Shown here piece by piece: positions 1 to 7,989 of a stretch of 64,000 nt of DNA (position 1 is its first letter; each line of letters opens with the position of its first letter). The notes below the pieces were generated by a model. That model did no database searches, was not told the origin of the DNA, and saw only the letters and a list, made by a program, of their open reading frames with translations. This DNA comes from Bradyrhizobium paxllaeri (GTDB lineage: Bacteria > Pseudomonadota > Alphaproteobacteria > Rhizobiales > Xanthobacteraceae): contig NZ_CP042968.1 of the NCBI RefSeq assembly GCF_001693515.2, forward strand, positions 496,001 to 560,000, read 5' to 3'. The position numbers were made by a program, and so were the translations under genes.

Positions 1-310
1 CGATCGCCATCCACGCCTTCAATGCGGCATCGGTCGGCAGCGTCTGCGTTCCCGGATAGTCGATATGCTCGGTGGAAATGCCGACCGGCTGCAGCGGCAG
101 AAAGGTGACGGGAAGCGCCACAGGCACCAGTTCGCGCACCCGCGTCAGATAGGCTTCCCCAATCAGGACATCGGTTTCCAGCGGCAGATGCGGGCCGTGC
201 TGCTCGGTTGCCGCCAGCGGCAGCACCGCGATCCAGCGCGCGGCCTCGGCCCTGGCGACCTCAGGCCAGTGGATCTCGGTCCAGTCATGGGGCGGAACGG
301 TTGTGGCCAT
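1..310 (-). CDS. Creatininase-family amidohydrolase, N-terminal part (gene runs off the left edge)
   Basis: The reverse strand is open from an ATG at 310-308 to the window edge (103 codons). The translation begins MATTVPPHDWTEI and carries the creatininase-family metal motif EQHGPHLPLETD around residues 37-48, in which Glu, His and Asp are the usual divalent-metal ligands. The family hydrolyses cyclic or linear amides (creatinine, formamides, mycofactocin precursor); the substrate here cannot be told from the fragment. It is divergent from the NMT1-type ABC operon with 143 bp between the starts, so the transported compound may be related to its substrate (inference). The C-terminal part lies outside the window. 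Confidence 0.85.
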   Translation of the reverse strand, partial: MATTVPPHDWTEIHWPEVARAEAARWIAVLPLAATEQHGPHLPLETDVLIGEAYLTRVRELVPVALPVTFLPLQPVGISTEHIDYPGTQTLPTDAALKAWMAI

Positions 311-360
311 CGAGCGAAGCGTTTCTTTGGATGAATTTGCAGGGTAGTTTGTTAGATAGT

Positions 361-382
361 CAGGGAATTGATCCAATCCCTG
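361..382. promoter_or_regulatory. Imperfect inverted repeat in the divergent promoter region (candidate operator)
   Basis: The arms CAGGGAATTG and CCAATCCCTG face each other across AT, matching apart from one extra A and a one-base offset. The element lies between the creatininase start (310) and the ABC binding-protein start (454), where an operator controlling both directions would be expected. No regulator gene is adjacent, so the binding protein is unknown. Confidence 0.35.
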
Positions 383-453
383 GATACAGCCGTGGGACGA
401 TATCCACGTCCACTGCCTCCATCATGGGCCAGAACGATCGACGGAGTCCAACC

Positions 454-1473
454 ATGAACCCGGCCTTTTTGCCGCGAGCGTTAACCGCAGGTCTTCTGGC
501 GCTGGTTTCCGCCCTGATGCCCGCGCGCGCCCAAAACCTCGACAAGGTGTCATTTGGAACCAACTGGGTCGCGGAGGCCGAGCATGGCGGCTTCTTCCAG
601 GCGGTCGCCGACGGCACCTACAAGAAATACGGCCTCGACGTCACCATCGTTCCCGGCGGGCCCAACACCAACAACCGCATCCTGCTGACCGCCGGCAAGC
701 TCGACTTCTTCATGAGCGCGAACACGCTGCAATCCTTCGATGCCGTCTCCAACAACGTGCCGCTGATTGCGGTCGCCGCGGTCTTCCAGAAAGATCCGCA
801 GGTTTTCCTGACCCATCCGGAAACCAAGATCACCAAACTCGAAGACCTCAAGCCGCTGACGCTCCTGGTGTCCAAGGAAGGCGTGGCGAGCTACTTCCAG
901 TGGCTGAAGTCCGAATACGGATTCAACGAGAGCAAGGTAAAGCCCTACACCTTCAATCCGCAGCCCTTTATCGTGAACAAGCAGAGCGCGATGCAGGGCT
1001 ATGTCACCTCGGAGCCCTATGCCGTGGAGAAGACGGCGGGCTTCAAGCCCGGCGTGATCCTGTTGGCCGATCACGGCTTCAACGCCTATTCGACGCTGAT
1101 CGAAACCCGCCGCGAGATCGTCGACAGGAAGCCGGACCTCGTGCAGCGCTTTGTCGATGCCTCCGTGATCGGCTGGTACAATTATCTCTACGGGGACAAT
1201 TCGGCCGGCAATGCGATGATCAAGCAGATGAACCCAGAGATGACCGACGAACTGCTCGGCTATTCCGTCGACAAGATGAAGGAGTACGGCATCGTCGATT
1301 CCGGCGATACCTTGCGCGACGGTATCGGCGCCATGACCGACGCGCGGGTGGCGAGCTTCTTCGACAAGATGGTGCGGGCCGGCGTGGTTCGCCGCGACAT
1401 CGACTACCGCCAGGCCTACACGCTGCGCTTCGTCAACAAGGGCGTCGGTCTCGACCTGCGGCCGAAGAACTGA
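454..1473 (+). CDS. NMT1/THI5-like ABC transporter substrate-binding protein (NitT/TauT class)
   Basis: 339 aa. An N-terminal signal peptide (residues 1 to about 26, ending PARA) precedes an NMT1/SsuA-type periplasmic binding fold: the FGTNWVAEAEHGGFFQAV stretch near residue 34, then PGGPNTNNRILLTAGKLDF. The ATG at 454 is chosen because GGAG sits 7 nt upstream and a signal peptide follows directly; an ATG at 424 and longer in-frame starts lack both. It should deliver a small organic ligand to the permease and ATPase immediately downstream. The family covers sulfonates, nitrate, pyrimidine precursors and aromatic acids, so the ligand is unassigned. Confidence 0.9.
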   Translation: MNPAFLPRALTAGLLALVSALMPARAQNLDKVSFGTNWVAEAEHGGFFQAVADGTYKKYGLDVTIVPGGPNTNNRILLTAGKLDFFMSANTLQSFDAVSNNVPLIAVAAVFQKDPQVFLTHPETKITKLEDLKPLTLLVSKEGVASYFQWLKSEYGFNESKVKPYTFNPQPFIVNKQSAMQGYVTSEPYAVEKTAGFKPGVILLADHGFNAYSTLIETRREIVDRKPDLVQRFVDASVIGWYNYLYGDNSAGNAMIKQMNPEMTDELLGYSVDKMKEYGIVDSGDTLRDGIGAMTDARVASFFDKMVRAGVVRRDIDYRQAYTLRFVNKGVGLDLRPKN

Positions 1474-1479
1474 CGCGAG

Positions 1480-2292
1480 ATGGCGGAGCCCGCTTTGTCC
1501 GAGACGGATATCGACGCGGCGGGCCTTGCCGTGCGTCTGCGTGCCGTTACCAAGACCTATGACACCGGCGTGACCGCGCTGGGGCCGCTCGATCTCGACA
1601 TCGCAAAAGGCGAATTCGTCTCTCTGCTCGGGCCTTCCGGCTGCGGAAAGTCCACCGCGTTGCGGCTGATCGCGGGGCTCGCTGCGCCGAGCGCGGGCAC
1701 GGTGGACGTTTCCCATCGCGCGAGCAAGGCCGATGGGCGGCATCCCATCGGCTTTGTGTTTCAGGAGCCCACCTTGATGCCGTGGGCGAACGTGCACGAC
1801 AACGTGCGCCTGCCGCTGAAGCTGGCGCACGTGACGGCGACTGAGGCCGACCGGCGGATCGAGGAAGCGCTGGCGCAGGTGGGACTGGCCGAATTTGCCG
1901 ATGCCTATCCCCGCGAATTGTCCGGCGGCATGAAGATGCGGGTATCGCTGGCGCGCGCGCTCGTGACCGACCCGGATATTCTGCTGCTGGACGAGCCGTT
2001 CGCGGCGCTCGACGAGATCACGCGCTTCCGCCTCAACAACGATCTGCTTGATCTGTGGCGCAAGCTGCACAAGACCGTCATCTTCGTCACCCATTCGGTG
2101 TTCGAGTCGGTCTATCTGTCGCAGCGCGTGATCGTGATGACGGCGCGGCCGGGCCGGCTTGCCCGCGAATTTCGCGTCATGACATCGGAGCCGCGCAGCG
2201 AGGAGTTTCGCACCTCGGCGGAGTATGCTGCCCACTGCCGCGAGGTCTCAGGCGCGCTCGCGCCTTCCTATTCCGGGCAGCGTAGCGCATGA
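1480..2292 (+). CDS. ABC transporter ATP-binding protein (NitT/TauT family)
   Basis: 270 aa cytoplasmic ATPase. Walker A GPSGCGKST is at residues 51-59, the Q-loop glutamine near 95, the signature LSGGM near 147-151, Walker B ILLLDEP near 167-173 and the switch histidine (FVTH) near 205. The C-terminal tail SEPRSEEFRTSAEY is typical of SsuB/TauB-like ATPases. It starts 6 bp after the binding-protein stop and overlaps the permease by 4 bp (ATGA), so it is translationally coupled in one import operon. Confidence 0.93.
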   Translation: MAEPALSETDIDAAGLAVRLRAVTKTYDTGVTALGPLDLDIAKGEFVSLLGPSGCGKSTALRLIAGLAAPSAGTVDVSHRASKADGRHPIGFVFQEPTLMPWANVHDNVRLPLKLAHVTATEADRRIEEALAQVGLAEFADAYPRELSGGMKMRVSLARALVTDPDILLLDEPFAALDEITRFRLNNDLLDLWRKLHKTVIFVTHSVFESVYLSQRVIVMTARPGRLAREFRVMTSEPRSEEFRTSAEYAAHCREVSGALAPSYSGQRSA

Positions 2293-3077
2293 GTTCCCTG
2301 CAGAACATCGGCCGCATGCTGCTGCCCATCGCCGTATCAGCGGCGGGCCTCGTGCTGTGGGAGCTCGTGGTCCGCGTCAACGGCATCCAGCCCTACGTGC
2401 TGCCGAGCCCTTATGTCGTGTTTCAGACGCTGGTCAGCGACTGGCCGGTGCTGTCGGAATCGCTCGGCGTAACCCTGCTCACCACGCTGCAAGGTTTTAT
2501 CGCGGCCGCCGTCGGCGGCATCGCGCTGGCGCTCTTGTTCAACCAGTCGAAATGGCTGGAATATTCGCTGTTTCCCTATGCTGTCATCCTGCAGGTCACG
2601 CCCGTGATCGCCATTGCGCCGCTATTGCTGATCTATCTGCCGCAGCAGACCGCGGTCATCGTCTGCGCCTGGATCGTGGGATTCTTCCCCGTTCTGTCCA
2701 ACACCACGCTCGGGCTGAATTCGGTGGATCGCAATCTGGCGGGGCTGTTTCATCTCTATGGCGCGTCACGGCTGCAGACGCTGCGGTTTCTGAAGCTGCC
2801 GGCGGCGTTGCCCTATATCCTCGGCGGCTTGCGGATCGCGGGCGGCCTGTCGCTGATCGGCGCAGTGGTCGCCGAAATCGCGGCGGGCTCCGCGGGCTCG
2901 GGCTCGGGCCTGGCGTTCCGGATCGCCGAGTCAGGCTATCGCCTCAACATTCCCCGAATGTTCGCGGCGTTGCTGTTGCTGTCGGTGGCCGGGATTGTCA
3001 TCTATGGGCTGCTGGCGCTAGTTTCGCACCTGGTATTACGGCGCTGGCATGAAAGCGCGCTTGGAAAGGAAAATTGA
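2289..3077 (+). CDS. ABC transporter permease (NitT/TauT family)
   Basis: 262 aa inner-membrane permease with about six hydrophobic segments and the BPD_transp_1 fold. The coupling-loop region includes AEIAAGSAGSGSGLAF, a variant of the EAA-G loop that contacts the ATPase. The start overlaps the ATPase stop by 4 bp and its stop overlaps the next ATG by one base, so all three transporter genes and the dehydrogenase form one transcription unit. Confidence 0.92.
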   Translation: MSSLQNIGRMLLPIAVSAAGLVLWELVVRVNGIQPYVLPSPYVVFQTLVSDWPVLSESLGVTLLTTLQGFIAAAVGGIALALLFNQSKWLEYSLFPYAVILQVTPVIAIAPLLLIYLPQQTAVIVCAWIVGFFPVLSNTTLGLNSVDRNLAGLFHLYGASRLQTLRFLKLPAALPYILGGLRIAGGLSLIGAVVAEIAAGSAGSGSGLAFRIAESGYRLNIPRMFAALLLLSVAGIVIYGLLALVSHLVLRRWHESALGKEN

Positions 3078-4066
3078 TGGCTGCCGCTGATATTTCGTCC
3101 GAGAAGATCGATCTCCTGATCTATGGCCCTATCAGGCCGATCCTGGAAAACGGCTTTTCGGATCAGTACGTCCTGCATATGGCGGAGAGCCGTGCCGACC
3201 TCGAGCGATTGACGCCGGATGCGGTCGCGAAGATCCGCGGCATGGCGGTGACCTATCACATGGTGCCGGCCGATGGTAAGGCGCTGTCGCATTTCCCCAA
3301 GCTCGAGATCGTCGCGAGCTTCGGCGTCGGCTACGACCACGTCGACTCCGCTTATGCGCGCGAGCACAATATCGTCGTCACCAACACGCCCGACGTGCTG
3401 ACGGAAGAAGTCGCCGACGTCGCGATGGGGCTCCTGATCTCGACCTTGCGCGAGTTCGTCAAGGCTGACCGCTATCTGCGCTCCGGCCTGTGGCAGGCGC
3501 AGAACTATCCCTTGAGCGCCGGCTCGCTGCGCGACCGCAAGGTCGGCATCGTCGGCATGGGTCGTATCGGGCAGGCGATCGGACGCCGGCTGGATGCCTC
3601 GCTGGTGCCGGTGTGCTATCACTCGCGCAATCCGTCCTCGGCCGTCTCCTACAAGCATTACCCTGACCTCCTGGAAATGGCGAAGGACGTGGACACGCTG
3701 GTCGTGATCGTGCCCGGCGGCGCCTCCACCGCGAAGATGATCAATGCCGATGTGCTCAAGGCGCTCGGTCCGCATGGCGTCCTGATCAACGTCGCGCGTG
3801 GCTCCGTCGTCGACGAGCCGGCGCTGGTCGCTGCGCTGAAATCCGGCACCATCCTCGCGGCCGGCCTCGACGTGTTCGCCAATGAGCCGAACGTGCCGGA
3901 CGAGCTGAAGGCCATGCAAAATGTCGTGCTGCTGCCACATATCGGCTCGGCTTCCGTGGTAACGCGTAACGCCATGGATCAGCTCGTCGTCGACAATCTG
4001 AAGAACTGGTTCGCCGGCAAGGCGCCGTTGACGCCAGTTCCGGAAACCCCTGTAAAGGGACGCTGA
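3077..4066 (+). CDS. D-isomer-specific 2-hydroxyacid dehydrogenase (glyoxylate/hydroxypyruvate reductase-like)
   Basis: 329 aa. The Rossmann motif GMGRIG (160-165) follows VGIV, and the catalytic triad is visible as Arg241 (VARGSVVDE), Glu270 (ANEPNV) and His288 (LLPHIGSAS). It reduces a 2-oxoacid, or oxidises the D-2-hydroxyacid, with NAD(P)H. The ATG at 3077 overlaps the permease stop (TGATG) and has the purine-rich run GGAAAGGA 6 nt upstream, so it is preferred to the TTG at 3074. Being inside an import operon suggests that the imported compound or its product is a 2-oxo/2-hydroxy acid (inference). Confidence 0.92.
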   Translation: MAAADISSEKIDLLIYGPIRPILENGFSDQYVLHMAESRADLERLTPDAVAKIRGMAVTYHMVPADGKALSHFPKLEIVASFGVGYDHVDSAYAREHNIVVTNTPDVLTEEVADVAMGLLISTLREFVKADRYLRSGLWQAQNYPLSAGSLRDRKVGIVGMGRIGQAIGRRLDASLVPVCYHSRNPSSAVSYKHYPDLLEMAKDVDTLVVIVPGGASTAKMINADVLKALGPHGVLINVARGSVVDEPALVAALKSGTILAAGLDVFANEPNVPDELKAMQNVVLLPHIGSASVVTRNAMDQLVVDNLKNWFAGKAPLTPVPETPVKGR

Positions 4067-4764
4067 TGTCGCGCAGGTGTTCAGGCATCGCGGCTGCGCT
4101 GACGGCGCTGCTTATGCTTGCGTCGCAGGCAGCGGCGCAGGATGCCTCGACCCTGAAGAAGGAAATGATCGGGCAGTGGGAGCTTGCCACCACCGAGCGC
4201 AGCAAGACCTGCGTCGTCACGCTGAAGAGCGATACGACGGCGCAAGGGCTCAAGCTCGAGCTTGAGCCCGGCTGTCCCAAGGCGTTGCCGTTCACCAAGG
4301 ACATCACCGCCTGGAACATCAAGGGGCTGGATATCGTACGGCTGCAGGATGCTGCGGGCCAGCCGGTGATCGATTTCACCGAAGTCGAAAGCGGTATCTT
4401 CGAAGGCTTGCGGACCGGCGAGGGCGTCTACATCCTGCAGAACCTCGCCGCCGCGCGCTCGCTTGCCAAGTCGATGGACCAGATGATCGGCGACTGGTCG
4501 ATGGTCCGCGGCAACGGCCGTCCGATCTGCGGCCTGACGCTGACCAACACCGAAGCGACCGGCGATAATTTCCAGGTGTTCTTGAAGCCGAAATGCGATC
4601 CCGCGGTCGCGGCCTTCGCGCCGACGGAGTGGCGGCTGGATCGTGGGCAGATGATCCTGACGTCGAAGTCCGGCGAGAGCTGGCAATTTGAGGCAGACGA
4701 CAATGCGCAGTGGCGGCGCGTGCCCGATACCGCCGATCCCCTGATCATGCTGCGGGGACAGTAG
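4066..4764 (+). CDS. Exported AprI/Inh-like metalloprotease-inhibitor domain protein, two tandem domains
   Basis: 232 aa with a signal peptide (cut near QAAAQ, about residue 25). The mature part has two similar halves: MIGQWELATTERSKTCVV near residue 36 and MIGDWSMVRGNGRPICGL near residue 139. Each has a conserved Trp, a Cys about 10 residues on, and a second Cys in a GC/KC context, as in the eight-stranded AprI/Inh barrel. Family members usually have one such domain of about 100-130 aa. The start overlaps the dehydrogenase stop by one base (TGATG), so it is co-transcribed, an odd partner for a dehydrogenase. No serralysin-type protease is in view, so inhibition itself is unproven. Confidence 0.75.
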   Translation: MSRRCSGIAAALTALLMLASQAAAQDASTLKKEMIGQWELATTERSKTCVVTLKSDTTAQGLKLELEPGCPKALPFTKDITAWNIKGLDIVRLQDAAGQPVIDFTEVESGIFEGLRTGEGVYILQNLAAARSLAKSMDQMIGDWSMVRGNGRPICGLTLTNTEATGDNFQVFLKPKCDPAVAAFAPTEWRLDRGQMILTSKSGESWQFEADDNAQWRRVPDTADPLIMLRGQ

Positions 4765-5001
4765 CGTCCAGTGGCTCGGATCGTGAACCAGGACGTCTAC
4801 TCATAAATCAGGTGCTTATTCTTGGTCGCGCCTGATGTCGGCTCATAGCTCGACAGCAACGCAAAAGCGGACGTCGCCGAAGGGCCACAAGCGGTCCAGC
4901 GGCTCAAAGGCGGGAACGTCGCAAAGGGCCGTAACCCCCTTCATATGCGGTCTTTCATAAGGTAGTTGGTGGGTTACGAGAACTAGACCTTGGTCATCCC
5001 A

Positions 5002-5439
5002 ATGTTGCGCAGGCTAGTCTTTATTATCGTCGCACTGACAGTGACCGCGCTGTGCGCTGCCGCGGCCGGTCCATGGCTGCTCTACTGGTATGGACTTCGA
5101 CAAATAGATGGTCGTCCGACCGCAGCTACTCATATCGCTACAGCTGAACAATCGGACCGCCTGTTTAAAAAGCTAAAGATAGCCCCACCGGTTCATCTCG
5201 AGATACTTTCGCCCTACACGTATGTGCTTCAAGGAGCACGCCCGACATCCAGCGGTCGGCTCGCGTGGAGTATCGCTAGATCCTACAATCTAAACCACTT
5301 GGGAGATCAAAAAATACGGATGTGGCATTTGTCCGGTGCGGCGCTGACGATATGGCTCACTCGCAACTGGACCCTGACCGAGCTAATCGCGAAGGCAGTC
5401 GAGTTGGAGGCACCCATGGGGGATTCGACCATCCCGTAA
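5002..5439 (+). CDS. Hypothetical membrane-anchored protein
   Basis: 145 aa, not assigned to a family I recognise. One N-terminal hydrophobic segment (LVFIIVALTVTALCAAAAG, residues about 5-23) is followed by a soluble domain with ARSYNLNHLG and LSGAALTIWLTRNWT, which look like conserved structured segments rather than random coding. The ATG at 5002 places the membrane segment at the N-terminus; a TTG at 4990 in frame would add four residues. Its base composition is lower in GC than its neighbours (frequent ATA, CTA, AGA codons), which could mark transfer. The 237 bp upstream hold no recognisable gene. Confidence 0.6.
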   Translation: MLRRLVFIIVALTVTALCAAAAGPWLLYWYGLRQIDGRPTAATHIATAEQSDRLFKKLKIAPPVHLEILSPYTYVLQGARPTSSGRLAWSIARSYNLNHLGDQKIRMWHLSGAALTIWLTRNWTLTELIAKAVELEAPMGDSTIP

Positions 5440-5561
5440 GCAGACTTTCGCTTCGGGTCAAAATGCGACATCGCCTAGACTTGCGCGCACTTCTGCTCTG
5501 CTCCCGAAGGCGGACATCGTCCGGCCCGCGCGCTCTGTTTCCACAAGGTCTCGTTGCAAAA

Positions 5562-5584
5562 CGGCGGTGCTATTGGCACCGCCG
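5562..5584 (-). terminator. Hairpin followed by a short T tract, facing the minus-strand remnant
   Basis: A perfect 9-bp stem (CGGCGGTGC and GCACCGCCG) encloses a 5-nt loop. On the minus strand it is followed by TTTT. It sits 35 bp beyond the stop of the decayed DUF4440-like gene and would terminate that transcript. Confidence 0.6.
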
Positions 5585-5618
5585 CTATCATCGGCCGATT
5601 CGTTGGTCTTCTTGAAGT

Positions 5619-5859
5619 TTACTTTGCTGCTTGTTGCGGTTGCGGGGGCGGCGGCTTAGGAACCGACGTCAGCATACGAATTTTCCATTGCCCATTCTCA
5701 CGAACTTCAACAGACGTCCAAATTACGTTTAGCTCCAGTGGATCGCCTTTCTCGCTCTTGCCAGACCGTCGCGGCGCTGGCCGGCGCCGATGCGAGCGCG
5801 AATATGGCCGTGATCGCCAAAGAACCCAGAAATCCAGGCCGAAAGGCGCGCAATTTCAC
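5619..5859 (-). pseudogene. Decayed secreted DUF4440/SgcJ-type protein
   Basis: A GTG at 5859-5857, 8 nt after a GGGGG run, opens a clear signal peptide (KLRAFRPGFLGSLAI through ASAPASAAT). That frame soon loses sense (ERERRSTGAKRN) and stops at 5707. A different frame over about 5770-5619 reads KSEKGDPLELNVIWTSVEV, then RENGQWKIRMLTSVPKPPPP, the usual C-terminal strand of NTF2-like DUF4440/SgcJ proteins. The middle of the domain (about 80-100 aa) is missing and the remaining parts are out of frame, so this is an internal deletion with frameshift. Family assignment rests on motif memory. Confidence 0.65.
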
Positions 5860-5967
5860 GTTACCCCCGATATGCATCGATCCCGGGAACCCTACAGCGC
5901 GAATATCTTCCATTGCAATCATATGGGCGGGCACTCCGGGGAGCCGGGCAAATTTTATCAAACCCCC

Positions 5968-5994
5968 TGTCGATCCGGCGCCTTCCCGTTCGTC
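5968..5994 (+). promoter_or_regulatory. Candidate ECF42-type promoter of the YCII-sigma operon
   Basis: TGTCGA (5968-5973) is separated by exactly 17 nt from CGTC (5991-5994). As I recall, the target motif described for ECF42 sigma factors is TGTCGA at -35 and CG(A/T)C at -10. The site lies 66 bp before the YCII gene that forms an operon with an ECF42-like sigma factor, so self-activation is the natural reading. No transcript data are available here. Confidence 0.55.
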
Positions 5995-6059
5995 GTCTCC
6001 CATAGCGAGCCAGTTTTGCGGGCGATCACCGCCGCAACTCGCCTCAACGGGAGTTCCTC

Positions 6060-6458
6060 ATGCGCATCATGTACATCGTCACGTCCCCGCAGTCCGACAG
6101 GGGGCCGACCCCGGCCCTGATGGAGGCAATGGGCAAGCTCGCCGACCGGGAAATCAAGGCCGGCCGCATGCTCGACACCGGCGGGTTGATGCCGATTGCC
6201 ATGGCCGGCGCACAGGTCCGGATAACGGATGGCAAGCTCGGCGTGATCGACGGACCGTTCGTCGAGACCAAGGAACTGATCGGCGGCTACGCCATCTTCG
6301 AACACCGGGACATGGAAGAGGCAATGGCGGGCGCAAGGGAGTTCATGCAGTTGCACCTCGAACACATGCCGGGCTGGGAAGGCACCTGCGAGGTTCGTGT
6401 AATGGCGACACCGGGCGTGGATGGTGCCTGCGATGTCGGCGCGCGTGCACACGCGTGA
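6060..6458 (+). CDS. YCII/DGPF-domain protein, partner of the ECF sigma factor
   Basis: 132 aa. A YciI-like ferredoxin-fold domain starts at MRIMYIVTSP and carries the DGPF motif inside VIDGPFVETKELIGGY (about residues 62-78), the hallmark of DGPF proteins encoded beside ECF42 sigma factors. GGGAG lies 8 nt before the ATG. The sigma gene begins 31 bp after the stop. In this gene pair the DGPF protein is thought to be a co-regulated enzyme or regulator whose exact job is unknown. The last 15 residues (DGACDVGARAHA) are loose and may be a tail. Confidence 0.88.
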   Translation: MRIMYIVTSPQSDRGPTPALMEAMGKLADREIKAGRMLDTGGLMPIAMAGAQVRITDGKLGVIDGPFVETKELIGGYAIFEHRDMEEAMAGAREFMQLHLEHMPGWEGTCEVRVMATPGVDGACDVGARAHA

Positions 6459-6489
6459 TGGGGAAGATCGGCAGACATAGTCGGCGGCG

Positions 6490-7767
6490 ATGACGGCCGC
6501 CGACGTCAACCGCACCATCCTCGCGGTCTGGCGCATCGAGCAGCCGTGCCTGATTACGGGCCTGTCCCGGATGTTGCGCGACGTCACGTTGGCCGAGGAC
6601 CTGACGCAGGAAGCGCTGGTGGCGGCGCTCGAGCATTGGCCCGTCACCGGCGTTCCAGACAAGCCCGGCGCGTGGCTGATGGCGACCGCCAAACGCCGCG
6701 CGCTCGACGATCTGCGCCGCCGCCGCATGCTCGCGCGCAAGCACGAGATGCTGACGCGCGAGCAGGAGCAGGAGCAACAGGCGATGCCCGATCCGGACGC
6801 CGCCCTCGACGATGATATCGGCGACGAGCTGCTGCGGCTGATCTTCACCGCCTGCCATCCGAAACTGTCGCGCGAAGCCCGCGCGGCGCTGGCGCTCAGG
6901 ATGATCTGCGGTCTGACGACGGAAGAGATCGCGCGGGCCTTCCTGCAGCCGGAGGCGACGATTGCCCAGCGGATCGTGCGCGCCAAGCGCACGCTGTCGG
7001 AATCCGGGCTTACTTACGAAGCCCCACGCGGCGCCGAGCTTTCTGAGCGGCTCGCCTCGGTTCTGGAGGTCGTCTATCTCATCTTCAACGAGGGCTATAC
7101 GGCCGCGCGCGGCGACGAGTGGTTGCGGCCGCAGCTCTGCAACGACGCGCTGCGCATGGGCCGCGTGCTGACGCTGGTCGCGCCGCAGGAAGCCGAAGCC
7201 CATGGCCTGCTCGCGCTGATGGAACTGAATGCTTCGCGCCTCGCAGCACGCACGGACGCAGCTGGCGATCCGATCCTGTTGATGGACCAGAACCGCGCGC
7301 GGTGGGACCGACTTCAGATTCGCCGCGGGTTGCTGGCATTGGCCCGGGCGCATGACCTCGGTGGTGGGCAGGGCTTCTACACGCTGCAGGCGGCGATCGT
7401 CGCCTGTCACGCGCGTGCCAAGACGCCTGCCGATACCGACTGGCCGCGCGTTGCAAAGCTCTATGCCGAACTTGCCGCATTGGTGCGTTCGCCCGTCATT
7501 GAGCTCAACCGCGCGGTGGCGATCGGCATGGCCGAGGGGCCGGCTACCGCGCTTGTCATCGTCGATCAGTTGGCGCACGAGCCTGCGCTGAAGAACTATC
7601 ATCTGCTGGGCAGTGTCCGCGGCGATCTGCTCTACAAGCTTGGTCGCTTTGCCGAAGCGCACGCAGCATTCGAGGTTGCCGTGAAACTCGCCGGCAACAA
7701 GCGCGAGCGGGAATTGTTGATGCGGCGCGCAGATGAAGCGCGCGATGCGATGACAATCATTCGCTGA
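6490..7767 (+). CDS. ECF42-type RNA polymerase sigma factor with long C-terminal extension
   Basis: 425 aa. Sigma region 2 includes RDVTLAEDLTQEALVAALE (about 30-48) and LMATAKRRALDDLRRRR. Region 4 includes LRMICGLTTEEIARAFL followed by RIVRAKRTLSE (about 138-173). A roughly 240-residue C-terminal extension (VVYLIFNEGY, LNRAVAIGMAEGP, TPR-like helices to the end) is the feature of ECF42/DUF6596 sigma factors. No anti-sigma gene is adjacent, and in this group the extension is thought to control activity. It is paired with the upstream YCII/DGPF gene and a matching promoter site. Confidence 0.9.
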   Translation: MTAADVNRTILAVWRIEQPCLITGLSRMLRDVTLAEDLTQEALVAALEHWPVTGVPDKPGAWLMATAKRRALDDLRRRRMLARKHEMLTREQEQEQQAMPDPDAALDDDIGDELLRLIFTACHPKLSREARAALALRMICGLTTEEIARAFLQPEATIAQRIVRAKRTLSESGLTYEAPRGAELSERLASVLEVVYLIFNEGYTAARGDEWLRPQLCNDALRMGRVLTLVAPQEAEAHGLLALMELNASRLAARTDAAGDPILLMDQNRARWDRLQIRRGLLALARAHDLGGGQGFYTLQAAIVACHARAKTPADTDWPRVAKLYAELAALVRSPVIELNRAVAIGMAEGPATALVIVDQLAHEPALKNYHLLGSVRGDLLYKLGRFAEAHAAFEVAVKLAGNKRERELLMRRADEARDAMTIIR

Positions 7768-7840
7768 TTTCTGAATGAGCGAAGAATCTCGCGCACGCTA
7801 GAATTGTCGAATCCACTGCAAACAAAGCCCTCCCGCTGCT

Positions 7841-7852
7841 CGTAGTACTACG
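7841..7852. promoter_or_regulatory. Perfect 12-bp palindrome upstream of the peroxidase operon
   Basis: CGTAGTACTACG is its own reverse complement and is flanked by a wider AAGCCC/GGGCTT pair. It lies in the 222-bp gap between the sigma gene and the cytochrome c peroxidase gene, 138 bp before the latter. It could be an operator or a cruciform; no regulator is identified. Confidence 0.25.
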
Positions 7853-7989
7853 GGCTTCGGAGTTCTGATTCCGAACACAGTGATTAACCAATCGGCACTA
7901 TCGTCACTGCGACTCATTGTTAGATTTTCGGATTCGCCTTTCGGTCGCGCGCTTCGAGCGGTCTTTGGCGGTACTTTCGAGGACGCGGC

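Noticed and set aside
550..2235. 561-codon minus-strand open frame
   Set aside because: Antisense of the ABC binding protein and ATPase, which have full motifs and ribosome sites.
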